The notes under the pieces: generated by a model
Told to the model about the DNA's origin: nothing
Seen by the model: only the letters and a program-made list of their open reading frames with translations
The model's database searches: none
Origin: Plumapathes pennacea
Lineage: Eukaryota > Cnidaria > Anthozoa > Antipatharia > Myriopathidae
Direction of reading: 5' to 3'
Length of the DNA stretch: 64,000 bases
Assembly: GCA_964036295.1 (NCBI GenBank)
Contig: OZ038468.1
Span: forward strand, 134,001-198,000
Program-made: the position numbers and the translations under genes
Part shown: in pieces, positions 22,781 through 34,273 of the stretch
How positions within the stretch are numbered: the stretch's first letter is position 1
Layout of the letters: every line of letters begins with the position of its first letter

Positions 22781-23409
22781 CGTCCTTTTTGGGCCGAGGG
22801 TAGGGAACTTGACTGTCAAAAACCAAAAAGTTCAAATGCTCGGGGTGGTGTTGACAGTACAAAATGACCCCTTCACGATATTGAATGCATGATGGGAAAT
22901 CAGGGCAAATAAACTGCATATGCATTCATTTTTCTGAATGGTGGAACTTAACAATACTCCAAAATCTCAAGTCTGTCTTGAAAACACAGGCAGCCCAAGC
23001 TCAGGAGATAGTGTGAAAGAATGAAAGAGGGAGCAAATCAAGCTGAAATTGCAGCAGCAGCAAGGAAATTCACACGGAAACAAGGTACGTAAGTCTCAGC
23101 TTTATTTTTACGTTAAAATCTGAGATTTGCAACCGACCAAAATCCCGTACACTTCTCCATAAAAATCCACCATGCAGGGCCAAAAAGGTGTCAGCAGAAG
23201 TGGCCACTGAGCTGGGCTGCCTGCCTTCAAAATTTGTACTTTTGCACAAGCAGAGCTTTCAGACATTTCTAACTGTTGAAGTTCCAGGAGCTTCCTGGGG
23301 CTGGAGCAGCACACAGAAACCCTGTCATGTACATTTTTTATAATTCTATTTATTAGATCAATGATATTTGCAATAAGAACTGATAATGAACACAACTTTG
23401 TTAAATGCA

Positions 23410-23766
23410 CAGTAGAGCTGTTTTCACATGACTGTCAAAAATAATAATTATTTATAATTATTTAAATTGTGTGATTGCTTGGTTATGTGTTTCTTGGGCT
23501 TTCTGAGTGGTCCTAACATGTTTGGCAACATTCTTGGCCAATCACAAGCAAAAGCAAAATCTAGTTGCAATGTTTTCTCACAAGAAAGCAAGTGGTGATG
23601 CCGTGTTCCGCACAGCAGATTGGTTTAGTAAAACCAATTGGAATTACTTGGTTTCGGTTTTGCTCATACTTCTGATTGGTCACACGTGTTTTTGCTCACA
23701 TCACTGATTGGCTTTGTGATGGCTTTGCTACTGCTTTTCTGACAGTCATCTGAAAAGTGCTCTGTA
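23410..23766. mobile_element. Foldback MITE with GACTGTCA ends
   Basis: Left AGAGCTGTTTTCACATGACT, right CATCTGAAAAGTGCTCTGTA: diverged inverted termini. The same family, better preserved, is at 41446-41750. The interior is rich in ATTGG (inverted CCAAT) motifs. Confidence 0.75.
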
Positions 23767-23975
23767 CTATACAAGTATCACAGCACCAAGAGAAAATCTC
23801 ACCGGCTTCCCAAAAAAAAAAAAGTGTCAGCCCCAAAGGCTGAACTTCTAGTTGGCACTAAGTTTTTTGTCCTGCTTGTGTTTAATAAGTACATGTATCT
23901 GCCGTAACATCCTTAAGACTATTTAAGGATGAAGTATAGTAGATTTTGTAATATTGTTCATATGTCAAGTATTTC

Positions 23976-24866
23976 TCACATCGGAGGAATATTTTGAGGA
24001 ACACTAAGTTGAAGTGAGCCTAGCATCCCCTCAACTGAAGCCAAGCCATCGCTATCCTGCCCTGCTCTCACTCCCTGGTACCTCTCCATTACTTGTGCAC
24101 CGGCCCATGCGGACAACTTTGTGTTCTCCCGTTTTACTTTGGGATCTTTTGATGCTGTAGCCAGATGAGATGCGGAGAGAAATACCCCATAGAGAGCCCT
24201 CATGTTGTTGTTATCCAATTTCAAGGCTTGTGAGAAGTACTTGCTTGCCTTCTCCATGCTCTCAAGGTCGCCAATAGTGTAAAGAATCTCGGCATACTTC
24301 TGGTGAAACAGGTGGCTGTGGGGATTGCAAAGTATAACTTCTTCCATGCTAAACTTGGCTTTCTTCAAATCTTGTTGAGCAATGTACAGATCGACTAGCT
24401 CCAACCACGCTTCTTGATCGCTCATGAACTTTTTCAGATATTCCGTTAGTTCCTTGATGGCTTCTAGCGGTTTGTTCTGAGCTTTTAGAATGGCAATTTG
24501 CCTTTTCATGGCCACCGTGTTTGCGGGTTCTTGGTCTATGATCTTCTGATACAAAGCAGCGGCATCTTCGTACCGTCCCAGAGATTCCAGCCTCATCGCT
24601 TTGAGCTTCCTGACTCGGACGCTGTCCGGGAATTGACTATTCAATTCTTTCAGACACATGGTGGCCAGCTGATTCTTATCGCAGTCGAGGCAAGCCATAA
24701 ATACCTGTTCGTATATGGTCCATAACTCGTCTCCAAGTTTGTTTCCGTGTTCGAGGATGAGGCATTCGCCAAGTTCTACTACTTCTTCGCTGTTCCGGAG
24801 CGGTTCCTCGCGCCACTGACGCATCTTTTGACGAGCAACTTCCAAATCAACAATCTCGTCCGCCAT
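23976..24866 (-). CDS. EMC2: ER membrane protein complex subunit 2, single exon
   Basis: EMC2 (TTC35) is the TPR-rich cytosolic subunit of the ER membrane protein complex, which inserts tail-anchored and polytopic membrane proteins. The 296-residue product matches the family length (297 in human). It carries MRQWREEPLRNSEEVVELGE, LGDELWTIYEQVFMACLD, GRYEDAAALYQKIIDQEPAN (TPR), DQEAWLELVDLYI, NPHSHLFHQKYAEILYT and KYFSQALKLDNNNMRALYG. An in-frame ATG lies 11 codons upstream at 24899, but family alignment favours 24866 (MADEIVDLEV). The coding region has no intron, unlike the vertebrate gene, so it is either an intron-poor lineage form or a retrocopy that stayed open. No poly-A remnant is obvious after the stop. 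A copy of its 5' end lies at 50272-50560. Confidence 0.95.
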   Translation of the reverse strand: MADEIVDLEVARQKMRQWREEPLRNSEEVVELGECLILEHGNKLGDELWTIYEQVFMACLDCDKNQLATMCLKELNSQFPDSVRVRKLKAMRLESLGRYEDAAALYQKIIDQEPANTVAMKRQIAILKAQNKPLEAIKELTEYLKKFMSDQEAWLELVDLYIAQQDLKKAKFSMEEVILCNPHSHLFHQKYAEILYTIGDLESMEKASKYFSQALKLDNNNMRALYGVFLSASHLATASKDPKVKRENTKLSAWAGAQVMERYQGVRAGQDSDGLASVEGMLGSLQLSVPQNIPPM

Positions 24867-25271
24867 TTTGAAAACCACCTGAAGGAGACAACTGCGCATG
24901 TCATTCGCAGGTTTTGTCCCCAGGGCCTTCCGCGTAAATTTCAGGAAGCTGGACTAAAAGTTTGTTGGACTCCAAAACAAATGGACGGATTCCTAAAGTT
25001 TTTTTATTATTATTATTTATTATTTTATTTTTTGTCTCTTTTATCCTTTCTGGTGTTTGAAAACAAAAAACAAAAATCGTGCTGCACGCCCAACTTTTCT
25101 TTATTGTTTTTTTTGTTTGTTTTTGTTTTTGTTTTTTTTTTGTCAAGTTTTGTCGCATAAGGTCGACTCAAAGAAGCTTCCAGGCAGCCACTGGCAACTG
25201 AACTTCAACGAAGCTTAAGTCAGAGCTACACTAGCAAACGAATGACAACATTGTTACCCTGATGCGGTTGA

Positions 25272-25466
25272 AATGTTCACGGGCGCCATTTTGTACTGGT
25301 TGACAGCGGAGAGACTGAGGGCGAGCGACAAAGACGGACGAGTGGGAGGCGGTGGGGGAGGGGGAAAAGATGTCTTTCCCCGCCCCGCCCTCCTCCCCCC
25401 TCTTTGTAATTTTGTCATTCGCCCTCAGTTTCCCATCTGCCAGCAGTTCAAAATGGCGCCGTGAAT
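25272..25466. mobile_element. Foldback MITE with GGCGCCATTTTG ends
   Basis: Left TTCACGGGCGCCATTTTG, right CAAAATGGCGCCGTGAA. The interior is G-rich then C-rich and can fold on itself. A truncated copy is at 32038-32120 and a single end lies near 7620. Confidence 0.85.
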
Positions 25467-25473
25467 TCTACTG

Positions 25474-25515
25474 ACTTGCGACTTAATACAGGAATTCCTG
25501 TATTTAGTCGCAAGT
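25474..25515. repeat. 42-bp near-perfect palindrome
   Basis: ACTTGCGACTTAATACAGG, then GAATTC at the centre, then CCTGTATTTAGTCGCAAGT-type complement. The 21-bp arms have a single mismatched pair. It lies 8 bp after the foldback MITE and about 600 bp upstream of the EMC2 start. Confidence 0.85.
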
Positions 25516-25580
25516 ATTCTACCGCCATCTAAGCAGGCTACAACATTGTTAACGTGTATTCTCTTCAGTCAAGCGACAAG

Positions 25581-26282
25581 ATGCAGGCGTTTTCTGCACC
25601 GCTGAAACAGCTCTTCGCAGATTCTCACAGCAAGATGCTGAAATTTCTCAAGATCACTAATTTTGGTATGTACTTCCAAGTGATACTTATATACTTTTTC
25701 ACTCACGTAGCAATACTGAAAAGCAGAGGCCACGCCTCTGTGGAAGAGGTGTATTAGGTTCTCACACTCTGAAAGAGGGCAACCACAGCAGCAGCTTTTT
25801 GAAATTTTCTGACGGCCACTAGAACAAGTTGTTTGTTCAATGTATTGTATCACCAATTTTACAACTGCTGCGTACAGTATTTTTGTACCCGATATATTAA
25901 CAGAAGATAAAATTTTGTTTTCGTCAGCTCATAAGTACAATCTACAAACACAAAGCACCTATATTTCTATCAAGTGGAATAAAAAGAAGCTATTTCTCAA
26001 TTTCATAATCTTTTTGTTAGGGCAGAATGGAGGAATTACAATGTGAGACTTGCATTAGAACTCGGAACTGAATGGTTAAAGTCTCATACTTCACATGTAG
26101 TACTAAAAACTTATGCACTTCTCAAACCAAAACTTTCTGAACTGTCTCAAGTTTAATTACTGTATGTATATGCTTATAATATAGTACTTTGTATTTATTG
26201 CCCACATGTATGTGTTATCTTTTTAGACATTACCTGGGATGCAAGTTGCTGGAAAATTAAGCAGAGTTCTACTTTTCTTCAA
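25581..26282 (+). other. Possible two-exon coding start, unknown
   Basis: ATG at 25581 begins MQAFSAPLKQLFADSHSK; the exon would end at 25665 before GTATGT. A second piece, 26227-26282 (DITWDASCWKIKQSS), has TTTTAG and GTACAG borders and a joining phase. No third coding exon in phase 0 could be found, and no family is recognised. It may be the start of a non-coding transcript divergent from EMC2. Confidence 0.2.
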
Positions 26283-26905
26283 GGTACAGTATGCCTGGCT
26301 TTGCAATTGGTTCTCACAATAAATGACAAACTTAGGGAGCATTCGATTGGGGCTAATACAGAATACAAATAGCCCTGCTGATCAGTAAAATTGTTTGGGT
26401 TGGAGCTGATTAGAGTTGTGATGAATGGGAAGCTGTTCAAAATACAGGCAAGGCCAGGTCTTGAAACAATATTGAACAATATTTTCCCAAGCAAAAATTT
26501 GGGTCATTTTAGTGTATTCCTATTCTGGAATAGATCCAATCAATCGCACCCTTAATACAGGAGGCTGGGTAACCAATGACAACCTTCTGACCCCTGATAC
26601 GTAGTTATTTTTCATGACCTTTAACCTGAATACATAATTGCCTCAGGCTGTTGATAATTATGTTTGATGCTACAGTATGTATATTTGACCATTGGGACCT
26701 ACAGTGCATGTGCATGTAATACTCTGAAAAAGGTTTAGCTCTACAAAGCCGTCCATTTGTCAGTCCGTCAGTCATGCTGTGTCAACAATAGACTTTCAAA
26801 TTAAGAACTTTATTCCAAATTTGGGCATGATTGAATATGCATGAAGAAGTAGATTTCAAGAGATCGATGAACTTGAAAGGCACGTAATTTTACAGAGTTG
26901 TTTGA

Positions 26906-27315
26906 TTATTATATTGCACTCATGAATATTGCCAGGCAAACTGTTGCATTTCAGAACCATTATCACAGAGGTTTTGGTAATTCTCAGTCATTTGACAAGT
27001 GTAAATCAAAGTTGAAAGACTCGTGACAGCCCGGAGCAACTTCAGCTTGTTGAAATATTTCTATCATTTGATTGTATTTGCTTTGCTTTGCTTAATTTTT
27101 GCCAGCAACATATCATTGTACTCATGAATTGCCGGTCAATATGTTGCATTTCAGAAACATTTTCATCAAGGTTTTAGTAAATTCTCGGTTGATTGACAAG
27201 CGTAGATCAAAGTTGGGTTTAAGAACCTGTGACTGGCCGGAGCAACTTCAGCTTGTCAAAGTATTTCTATCATTAAATTACCTTTGCTTTGCTCTGCTTA
27301 ATTTTTGCCAGCAAT
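26906..27315. repeat. Tandem duplication of about 205 bp
   Basis: Two diverged copies, each with CGGAGCAACTTCAGCTTGT (about 27032 and 27237) and ending TTAATTTTTGCCAGCAA. Non-coding. Confidence 0.8.
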
Positions 27316-28939
27316 AAAAGACTGTACACAACTGGAAGAAAAAGTGAATACAATTGACTAAAACTGCAAGCATTGTCGACAAATGTATCGCATTTCACCA
27401 AAATTATTTAACTTGAAATTCAGCCAAAAGCAGAAAGTGTAAATTTCTTTACACACATATTTAGTTTGGATGCAGCCCAGGCTAGAGTATCAAGGCCTCT
27501 GATAAATATGCAGGTGTTGAAGATAAGCTGTGCATGATATATACTAAATAATGAGTCATGGATAGACTTTTTTCTTTGCGGCTTCAGGCGGTCCTCATTC
27601 CAGTTCAGAGATTTGGCAATGAAGAATTCTTAAATAATTCTCCCATTTGGAGTGCATATACTAAGTTCTATAATTTTCACTCTCTGCCGCCTTGTAAATG
27701 AGGGTTTTTGAAACTGAGACTAATTTGAATACGCAGTTCAGCGAAAGTGGAGGCCCGCGGAAACAGATGCGAACTCCCACATAACCTAAAATTGAGCAAA
27801 TTTTACAGTGTGGCCTTATAAAGCCAACAAGAATTCTGCTAACCAAATAATTTAACAATCATACTATAGCCCAAGGCATCCAGATTAACAAATGCATTGA
27901 CCCACATGCACACAATGTGTACTTTTTATGTATAGTTAGCTCCATTTAATGTTACATTTTAGATCCCACAAAGCTAATAATGTACAGTATGAAGCAATAC
28001 TTCTAATGGCCTTGCAATCCATTGATTAGCACATAGTGTTGTTTGTGTGGTGTTGATGTTTCTCTGTTTGCTTTTTTTCTACACCTTTGACTTGCAGAAA
28101 CACGCAAGCTTTGCATCATGTTCAAATGACAAGTGCAGTACATCTACATCCTGTTGACTAGGGATGCACACAAGCCAGTCAAATCATTCATAGGACATAC
28201 TGTGAGTAGCTTCATGTACAGTAACTTAGTCTTCCCTCCTTTGTAGCTTTGCTTCTGCTGTTACTCCCAATCCCTGTGTCTTTCTGATTTGCTTATTCTC
28301 TTTCATTCCCTCATTCATTCCCCCCACTGCACAGAGATTCCACTAGACCGGCATATGCCAGTGTTTTACTGATAAAAATCATATTGTAGCAGAAAAAATT
28401 GAGGCTGCCGGTATTCCATATTGAAAAATATCAAGTACAACATTTTTTCTGATGGCTCTTCTGTCCAAAGGGAGCCCACACTGGATATTCTACTCATTCT
28501 ACTGAAGAAATGCTCCAAAACAGTTGAAAACTCAATGAGATTATCTCGTGTCCAGTTCTGCTGCAGCAGAAGAAACTGTTAATTTGGTTCACATATATGT
28601 TGTTCTGGTGGCTCTTACCAGAAAAAAATAGCTCCTATCGGTACTCTGTACCAGCTGATTGATAAGTGTAGCAGAATCTCTGACTGCACCAACCAGTTTT
28701 GTCTGTTTTTTTTTTACCCAGCTGCCTCCATGTACTGTAAGGTCACAAAAAAGAGATTTACACCTTGCTGTAGCTTCCCAGTTCAACCAACCCAAATGTT
28801 CCTAAACTCAGCAAGGTATGTTGTGTTGGTAGAATCAGTAAAGCTCTTACTTAAAGTAAAATCAATCAATTCAGTTATACTTTATTATATTTAGGTACTA
28901 AGTAAATTGTGTTGGTGTTACTGAAAATGCATAACCAGT

Positions 28940-29130
28940 CCAAGCTCTTTGTGACCACCACTGTGAAACCCTGTTTGAATTGTCACCGAAATTTTGTAAT
29001 TAAAAGCTCTCCTTATTAACTGCGACCACTTCTGGGAATTACCAAGAGTGGTTAGATTTTCCTTTGTTTTAAGCTCTTGTAAGTGACTACTCAAAAGGTT
29101 CGGCTCCTATTAGTCAACACTTTACTGTAA
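28940..29130. repeat. Dispersed repeat, family also at 43650-43860
   Basis: Shares phrases with 43650-43860 in the same order: CCTGTTTGAAT/CCAGTTTGAAT, GTCACCGAAATT/GTCACTCAACC, TAAGTGACTACTCAAAAG/TAAGCAACTATCTCAAAAG. Old non-coding repeat in otherwise featureless AT-rich DNA (27316-29958). Confidence 0.55.
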
Positions 29131-29958
29131 GTAAACACTAATTGATTGCATTTACAGTAAAAATATGACATAACACAATAATGGCTTCTTTGATAAGAAC
29201 TCGGTCTAAAAGTTAAAGGAAGTTCTGGCTGCAGCATCTGAGCACCTTTATGCTAAAAGCTCTTTTATAAAGCAACCAGCCTCTACTGTTTCAGCTTAAT
29301 TCGAGTCATCACTTTTTCAAATATCTGAGGTGGTTGCCTGCAGGAGCTTAACTGTATTGTATTTAAGACACTTAAGTGTGTAGTATGGTTGTATATCTTT
29401 ATGAGTTGTGCATTGTTTAGGTAATGAGGTGTCCAGCTTTGCTGTGAGGAATGGCCTGTTGGCATGAGGAATGGCTTTTGTGGTGAGTTATGATTTTTTA
29501 CCTTGATGGACGGCTTTTTGCTGTGAGAGATTCAGTGTTTACAGTGGTGGTTTTGTGCAGAAAACTTTTCAGGGTCAGAATCATACAATCATGCAATTAT
29601 CGCCACAATTATTATTGTCTTCCGTGCATCTCATTCATGGCAATTGCTTGCCATCCATCAATTGAACTAAGCTCTTTCTTCCAGGCTGTGAAATATTGTT
29701 TATGTGGTCACCCTCCTCTCCGAGTCAAGTTTACCGAGTGCTTACTGTACATAGAAACAAGTTGTCCCAGGTGACCAGGTCAAAACTGGCCCTCTTGGTT
29801 TAGAGACTGGGAAGAATTTATAAAACTCAGTTTATACGCAGCCCACAGATGATAAACCGAAGAGATATTGTCTTATCCTTGAGTTCTGTGCTCTTGTGTT
29901 TTAGATTATGCTGAAATCTTGTTTGTTGTTGTTGTCAACAGTGTTCCATAAATATGAG

Positions 29959-30196
29959 TTGGCCCTCCCTCCCAAGCCAAAGTGTTTACATGAAGAAAAG
30001 TTGGCCTGGAACCTAGGGTCACCCTGTCTCATTGACCCAGTGTCCCAGCCCCCAGGGTCACCCAGGCCCTCAAGGTAAGTTGTGATTTATTATGTAAACA
30101 CTTGTGCTTCAATTTATAAAGAAATGTATGAATAGTTAGCATGTCCAGGGTGACTCAGGTCCCCAGGCCAACTTTTTCTCATATAAACAGGGCCTT
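29959..30196. mobile_element. Foldback MITE with AGTTGGCCTGG ends
   Basis: Left TACATGAAGAAAAGTTGGCC, right GGCCAACTTTTTCTCATATA: inverted, with TCACCC-rich interior. The left part is open in one frame and looks like an exon, but the palindrome explains it. Confidence 0.75.
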
Positions 30197-30439
30197 AAAG
30201 GAAAATCTAGGTGTTGAGATAAAAAGCCATTAAATCATTGGCTTGAGAATTAGTTTAAAAACAATAGAAAACTTTTATTTTATAAAAAGAATGGTTGGAC
30301 TTTATTTTGAGATTTGCATTTTCATGGGCACTGCCATCTTATGGTTTTCTACTCAAAATAATTCTTAATTTAGACTATAGTATAGCCAACAATGGCAATT
30401 TGTCCTAGCAACTGGGGTTTCCTTCAACTGTATGTTCTC

Positions 30440-30865
30440 TAGTACAGTAAAACACCAGTTTATAGGAACCAGTGGATTAAGAACCTGCAGGCTGAAATTT
30501 GGAAATTAGACCCCAAAATTATTATATAAGAACCCACTCAGCCTGACATTTTGAAATAGGTTCTTATTTGTAAGATTAGTCATTTTAAGTTAATTGAAAA
30601 AGCAGGCATTAATTGTATGAGTAAAATGTACTTTACTACAACTGTACAATACTTATTTGCCTATCTATTTACAGTTTCTAAAGATCCTGTTCCCACATAG
30701 TCTTATTATAACATGTACTGTTTCTGAACAGTTTATAACTACACAGTTTAAACCCCTGAATAAATAAGAACCTAATTAAGAACCTTAACAGCCTGATTTC
30801 TCGCAAAACCTATTCGGGCTGACTTGTAAAAATGTAGGTTCTTATAAGCGGATGTCTACTGTATC
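30440..30865. repeat. Dispersed repeat, family also at 43850-44040
   Basis: GGATTAAGAACCTGCAGGCT and GCTGAAATTTGGAAATTAGA recur at about 43874 with matching order. Outer ends CAGTAAAACACC and GATGTCTACTGTA look like weak inverted termini. Confidence 0.65.
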
Positions 30866-31296
30866 ACATAATTAACAGAGCAGTAACATTTGTCTCTTTC
30901 TTTACAGGGACACTCTGAAATATGTGTCTTGAACTAGTGGTGATGTGCAAACCTGGACATTTTGTACCAAGTTCCGTAGGTTTGGACGGAATATATGCTC
31001 AGTAAAGAGGTCAGATATATAGTTTCTTTCCTATGTTTGGTTTATTTTCTTTTAACTCTTTCAGTCCTAGCAACTCTCAAAATACAGATTCTCCTTACTA
31101 TTAAAACAGTAATAATTTACGCACTATTGTGTTGACAACTCAGCATCTGATTACTTGCACAGTGGGTAGCTGGAAATTCTATGAATTCTTTGTCACCCAT
31201 ACTGTCTCTTGACAAATTGTGGGGAAAAAAGCCATGTTTACTTGGATAGTGTAGTAGTTTGATATCATTTTCAGTTGAGATGATTTTGCAATGCAC

Positions 31297-31515
31297 CCCG
31301 GGGGACAGGGTACTCCCATATATGAGCCATATAGATACAGTATGTGCTGCCCCAAAGGGTTTAATTTTTAGCATTTTAGTCTTAAATAGAGTATCGATTT
31401 TAACCTTTGGTCTGAAATAGGGTCGAAAATAGCACGTTTTGGTCTGAAATAGGGTCAAAAATTGCAAATTTTGGTCTCACTCCCAACCAAAATTTTGAGG
31501 AGTACCCCCTTCCCC
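31297..31515 (+). mobile_element. G-rich-ended MITE, copy 3
   Basis: CCCCGGGGGACAGGGTACTC at the left, GAGGAGTACCCCCTTCCCCC at the right, with the family interior GCCCCAAAGGGTTT and TCTGAAATAGGGTC. Confidence 0.8.
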
Positions 31516-31587
31516 CTCACCAGGTTTCAAAGCAGAGTAGGCACACCGAGAGAGAGTAGCAATGTTTGTTTGTTTTTCTTGTTTCAG

Positions 31588-31898
31588 GATCACTGAAATA
31601 CGCGGCACAGAAAATGACGTATGCTGCCTGTCATGTTATGAGCGTCCCCTCCCTGAGAGGATTGAGCCCTTCCCGGGGGTTGGAGCCCAGGAAGCCATCG
31701 CCGGTCTTTGCAATCGTCCCTGCATGAGCACTAGAATTAACTGCGAGAGGTTTAGAGACGGGAAGCCGTGGAACGGCAAAAGAATTGGTACTAGAAGCCG
31801 TCGCCATCATTGCACAAGCGGCAGCATAAACCGCGTGAGGATCGTAAAGGAAGCCGTTGCAAGACTCGCACTCCGTTTGGAATACGGTCATTTAAGAG
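31588..31898 (+). other. Exon-like open segment, unknown
   Basis: 311 nt with a TTGTTTCAG acceptor before and a GTATGT donor after, open in one + frame (ITEIRGTENDVCCLSCYERP and on) and, over about 260 nt, also on the - strand (MTVFQTECESC and on). GC is higher than the surroundings. No family recognised. It could be an exon of a non-coding RNA or a decayed gene. Confidence 0.3.
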
Positions 31899-32037
31899 GT
31901 ATGTAGGAGTCGCAGTTAGTTTTCTATTCCACCGCGGAAAGTACGTTTTTCTACCATGCGATCGCATTATGCTTGAGTCAGCGCTCATTGGACAAAATAG
32001 CCTGCTTAGGTGGCGGCCTCATTCCATGCGGTTGAAC

Positions 32038-32120
32038 AGTGTTCACGGGCGCCATTTTGTACTGGTGGCAGATGGGAGACTGAGGGCGAGTGACAAAATT
32101 ACAAGCCGGGGGGAGGGGGG
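32038..32120. mobile_element. Truncated GGCGCCATTTTG foldback MITE
   Basis: GTTCACGGGCGCCATTTTGT then GAGACTGAGGGCGAG, matching the left half of 25272-25466; the right terminus is missing. Confidence 0.75.
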
Positions 32121-32299
32121 CACGAAACGGCAGTGGAAACGGCAGCTTATACAAGTGCAGGTTTTGTTGTTGGTGCAACGCTTGTTGTAAAACATCAAGA
32201 ATTATCCACAAACTCCAAACGAAGACTTGTTTACTTGAGAATAAGATATTTTGAAACACCCTTGCGCGATTTTTTGTGTGCATGTGGGCCTTGCATGAA

Positions 32300-32649
32300 T
32301 AATTTAGCCTTTGACCAATGAAAGTTTGTTGTAACCCGGTGTTACTGCATATTTCACACATTTTGCCAAGTGCGTGCATTCATATTTTGCCAAATGCGTG
32401 CATACAATGCTTGCATGGTGTATTGGCCTTGCATCTGCAGTGATTAGCCTTTGACCAATGAACAGGCTGTTGTAAACCGGTTTTACTGCATATTTTACAC
32501 ATATTTTGCCAAATGCGTGCATTCTCGTGGAAAATTGGCCTTGCATCTGCAATGATTAGCCTTTGACTAATGAAGGCTATTGTGAACCGGTTTTACGTGC
32601 ACGTGATTTTGCTGCGTTCGCATTCCCCGTGCACATGTCCTCTATATAT
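32300..32649 (+). promoter_or_regulatory. Tandem CCAAT-bearing repeats before a TATA box
   Basis: Three diverged direct repeats carry TTAGCCTTTGACCAATGAA (TTGACCAATG at 32311 and 32451; TTGACTAATG at 32562) and TTTTGCCAAATGCGTGCAT. A TATA-like CTATATAT lies at 32642-32649, about 30 bp before sequence that leads into a strong donor site (GAG/GTAAGT) at 32736. This is the best promoter-like arrangement in the window. Confidence 0.5.
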
Positions 32650-32669
32650 TGCATCTACTTCTCGTCATT

Positions 32670-33280
32670 TCAATCAGTTGCTTCCCGAACTGCAAGCAGG
32701 ACAGACGTACGGAGCCGTTCGGACTCTAAATTTGAGGTAAGTCTGGTCGAATTTCTACGTGAAATGAAGGGAAAGGAAGCAGTCAGTGAAGTTTCAAAAC
32801 TTATCGGCTTTGTAAACGGCTGAAGAGCTCGCGTTTGTAAAACTTTCGTTTAATGAAGACGTTTCTCTCTTCTTTGCAGGGCAGTCGAAAGTCGAAGGCT
32901 TTGCCGGAGTTCTACCTCGAAGTAAAGGTAAACCTTGTTTGTATTTGCTGTCTGGTTTATAATTATCGCGCGAAAAAGAGGAGAAACGAAGCTTCAGAAC
33001 TTTTTGCGCTTTCGAAATTTTCGTTTAATGAAGTTTCGTTTAATGAACTTTCGTTTAATGAAGACATTTCTCTCTTCTTTGCAGGGCAGTCGAAAGCCGA
33101 AGGCTTTGCCGGAGTTCTACCTCGAAGTAAAGGTAAACCTTGTTTGTATTTGCTGTCTGGTTTATAATTATCGCGCGTAAAGAGGAGAAACGAAGCTTCA
33201 GAACTTTTTGCGCTTTCGAAATTTTCGATTAATAAGGACGTTTTGTCTCTTGTTAGCAGGGCAGCGGGCCCTATACTTTA
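32670..33280 (+). ncRNA. Short spliced unit with a duplicated 48-nt exon, coding status unknown
   Basis: Exon 1 (about 32670-32736) contains TTGCTTCCCGAACTGC and ends before GTAAGT. Two 48-nt exons follow, 32880-32927 and 33085-33132, each with a CTTTGCAG acceptor and a GTAAACC donor. Both read GSRKxKALPEFYLEVK in phase 0, but the phase set by exon 1 runs into a stop, so coding is doubtful. A third acceptor (TAGCAG) lies at 33261. The 205-bp duplicated unit includes the intron with repeats of TTCGTTTAATGAA. Similar exon-like pieces lie on the - strand at 37794-37857 and 40020-40075. Confidence 0.35.
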
Positions 33281-33559
33281 ATTACTTGTCGAAGAGGGAG
33301 TGTTTCTTTCTTGTTTGTTACTAGTTCCTCGGGAAGTGGCCACAAGGCGAAATTGTAGTTCAGATCTACGGTCAAAATAGATCAATTTCACATCGAGTAA
33401 ATAGGACATTGGTTTGAATGTGGCGAAAAATGTTAATATGGTTTCGAATGTGCTAACGTGACATCAACCCAGGAACTTTGTGTTGTTTCTTTCTTGTGAT
33501 TAAAACTGAATTCGATTTTGGGGTTTTTTGGTTTCTAGTTTATTCGAAAAGGATGCGAA

Positions 33560-33700
33560 TCTAGTCCCTCGGATGTTTTTACGTAGATCCTTTTCAATGT
33601 TAGTCGTTGACGTTCAGTTACTCGTTCCTTTATTTTTTTATAGTTTTTATTTTTGCGTAGTTCGTTTTCAATGTTAGTGGTCAACATTCAGTTAGTCGTT

Positions 33701-33735
<35 letters not shown>

Positions 33736-34239
33736 GCGCTTCGATGTTTATTTCCCTCGGATGTTTTTGCGTAGTTTGTTTTCAATGTTAGTGGTCAACG
33801 TTCAGTTAGTCGTTCATTTTTTTTTTTTTTTTTTTTGCGCGCTTCGATGTTTATTTCCCTCGGATGTTTTTGCGTAGTTCGTTTTCAATGTTTGTCGTCG
33901 ACGTTCAGTTAGTCGTTTATTTGTTTGTTTGTTTGTTTTTTTTTTGCGCGCTTCGATGTTTATTTCCCTCGGATGTTTTTGCGTAGTTTGTTTTCAATGT
34001 TAGTGGTCAACGTTCAGTTAGTCGTTCATTTTTTTTTTTTTTTTTTTTTGTGCGCTTCGATGTTTATTTCCCTCGGATGTTTTTGCGTAGTTTGTTTTCA
34101 ATGTTAGTGGTCAACGTTCAGTTAGTCGTTCATTTTTTTTTTTTTTTTTTTTTGCGCGCTTCGATGTTTATTTCCCTCGGATGTTTTTGCGTAGTTCGTT
34201 TTCAATGTTTGTCGTCGACGTTCAGTTAGTCGTTTATTT

Positions 34240-34273
<34 letters not shown>

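Noticed and set aside
24867..24899. Upstream in-frame ATG of EMC2
   Set aside because: The extra 11 residues (MRSCLLQVVFK) are unlike the family, and MADEI at 24866 fits the known N-terminus and length.
29941..30073. Exon-like open stretch VFHKYELALPPKPKCLHEEK with GTAAGT after it
   Set aside because: It lies within an inverted repeat (29959-30196) and its phase does not join any upstream candidate exon; the MITE explains it.
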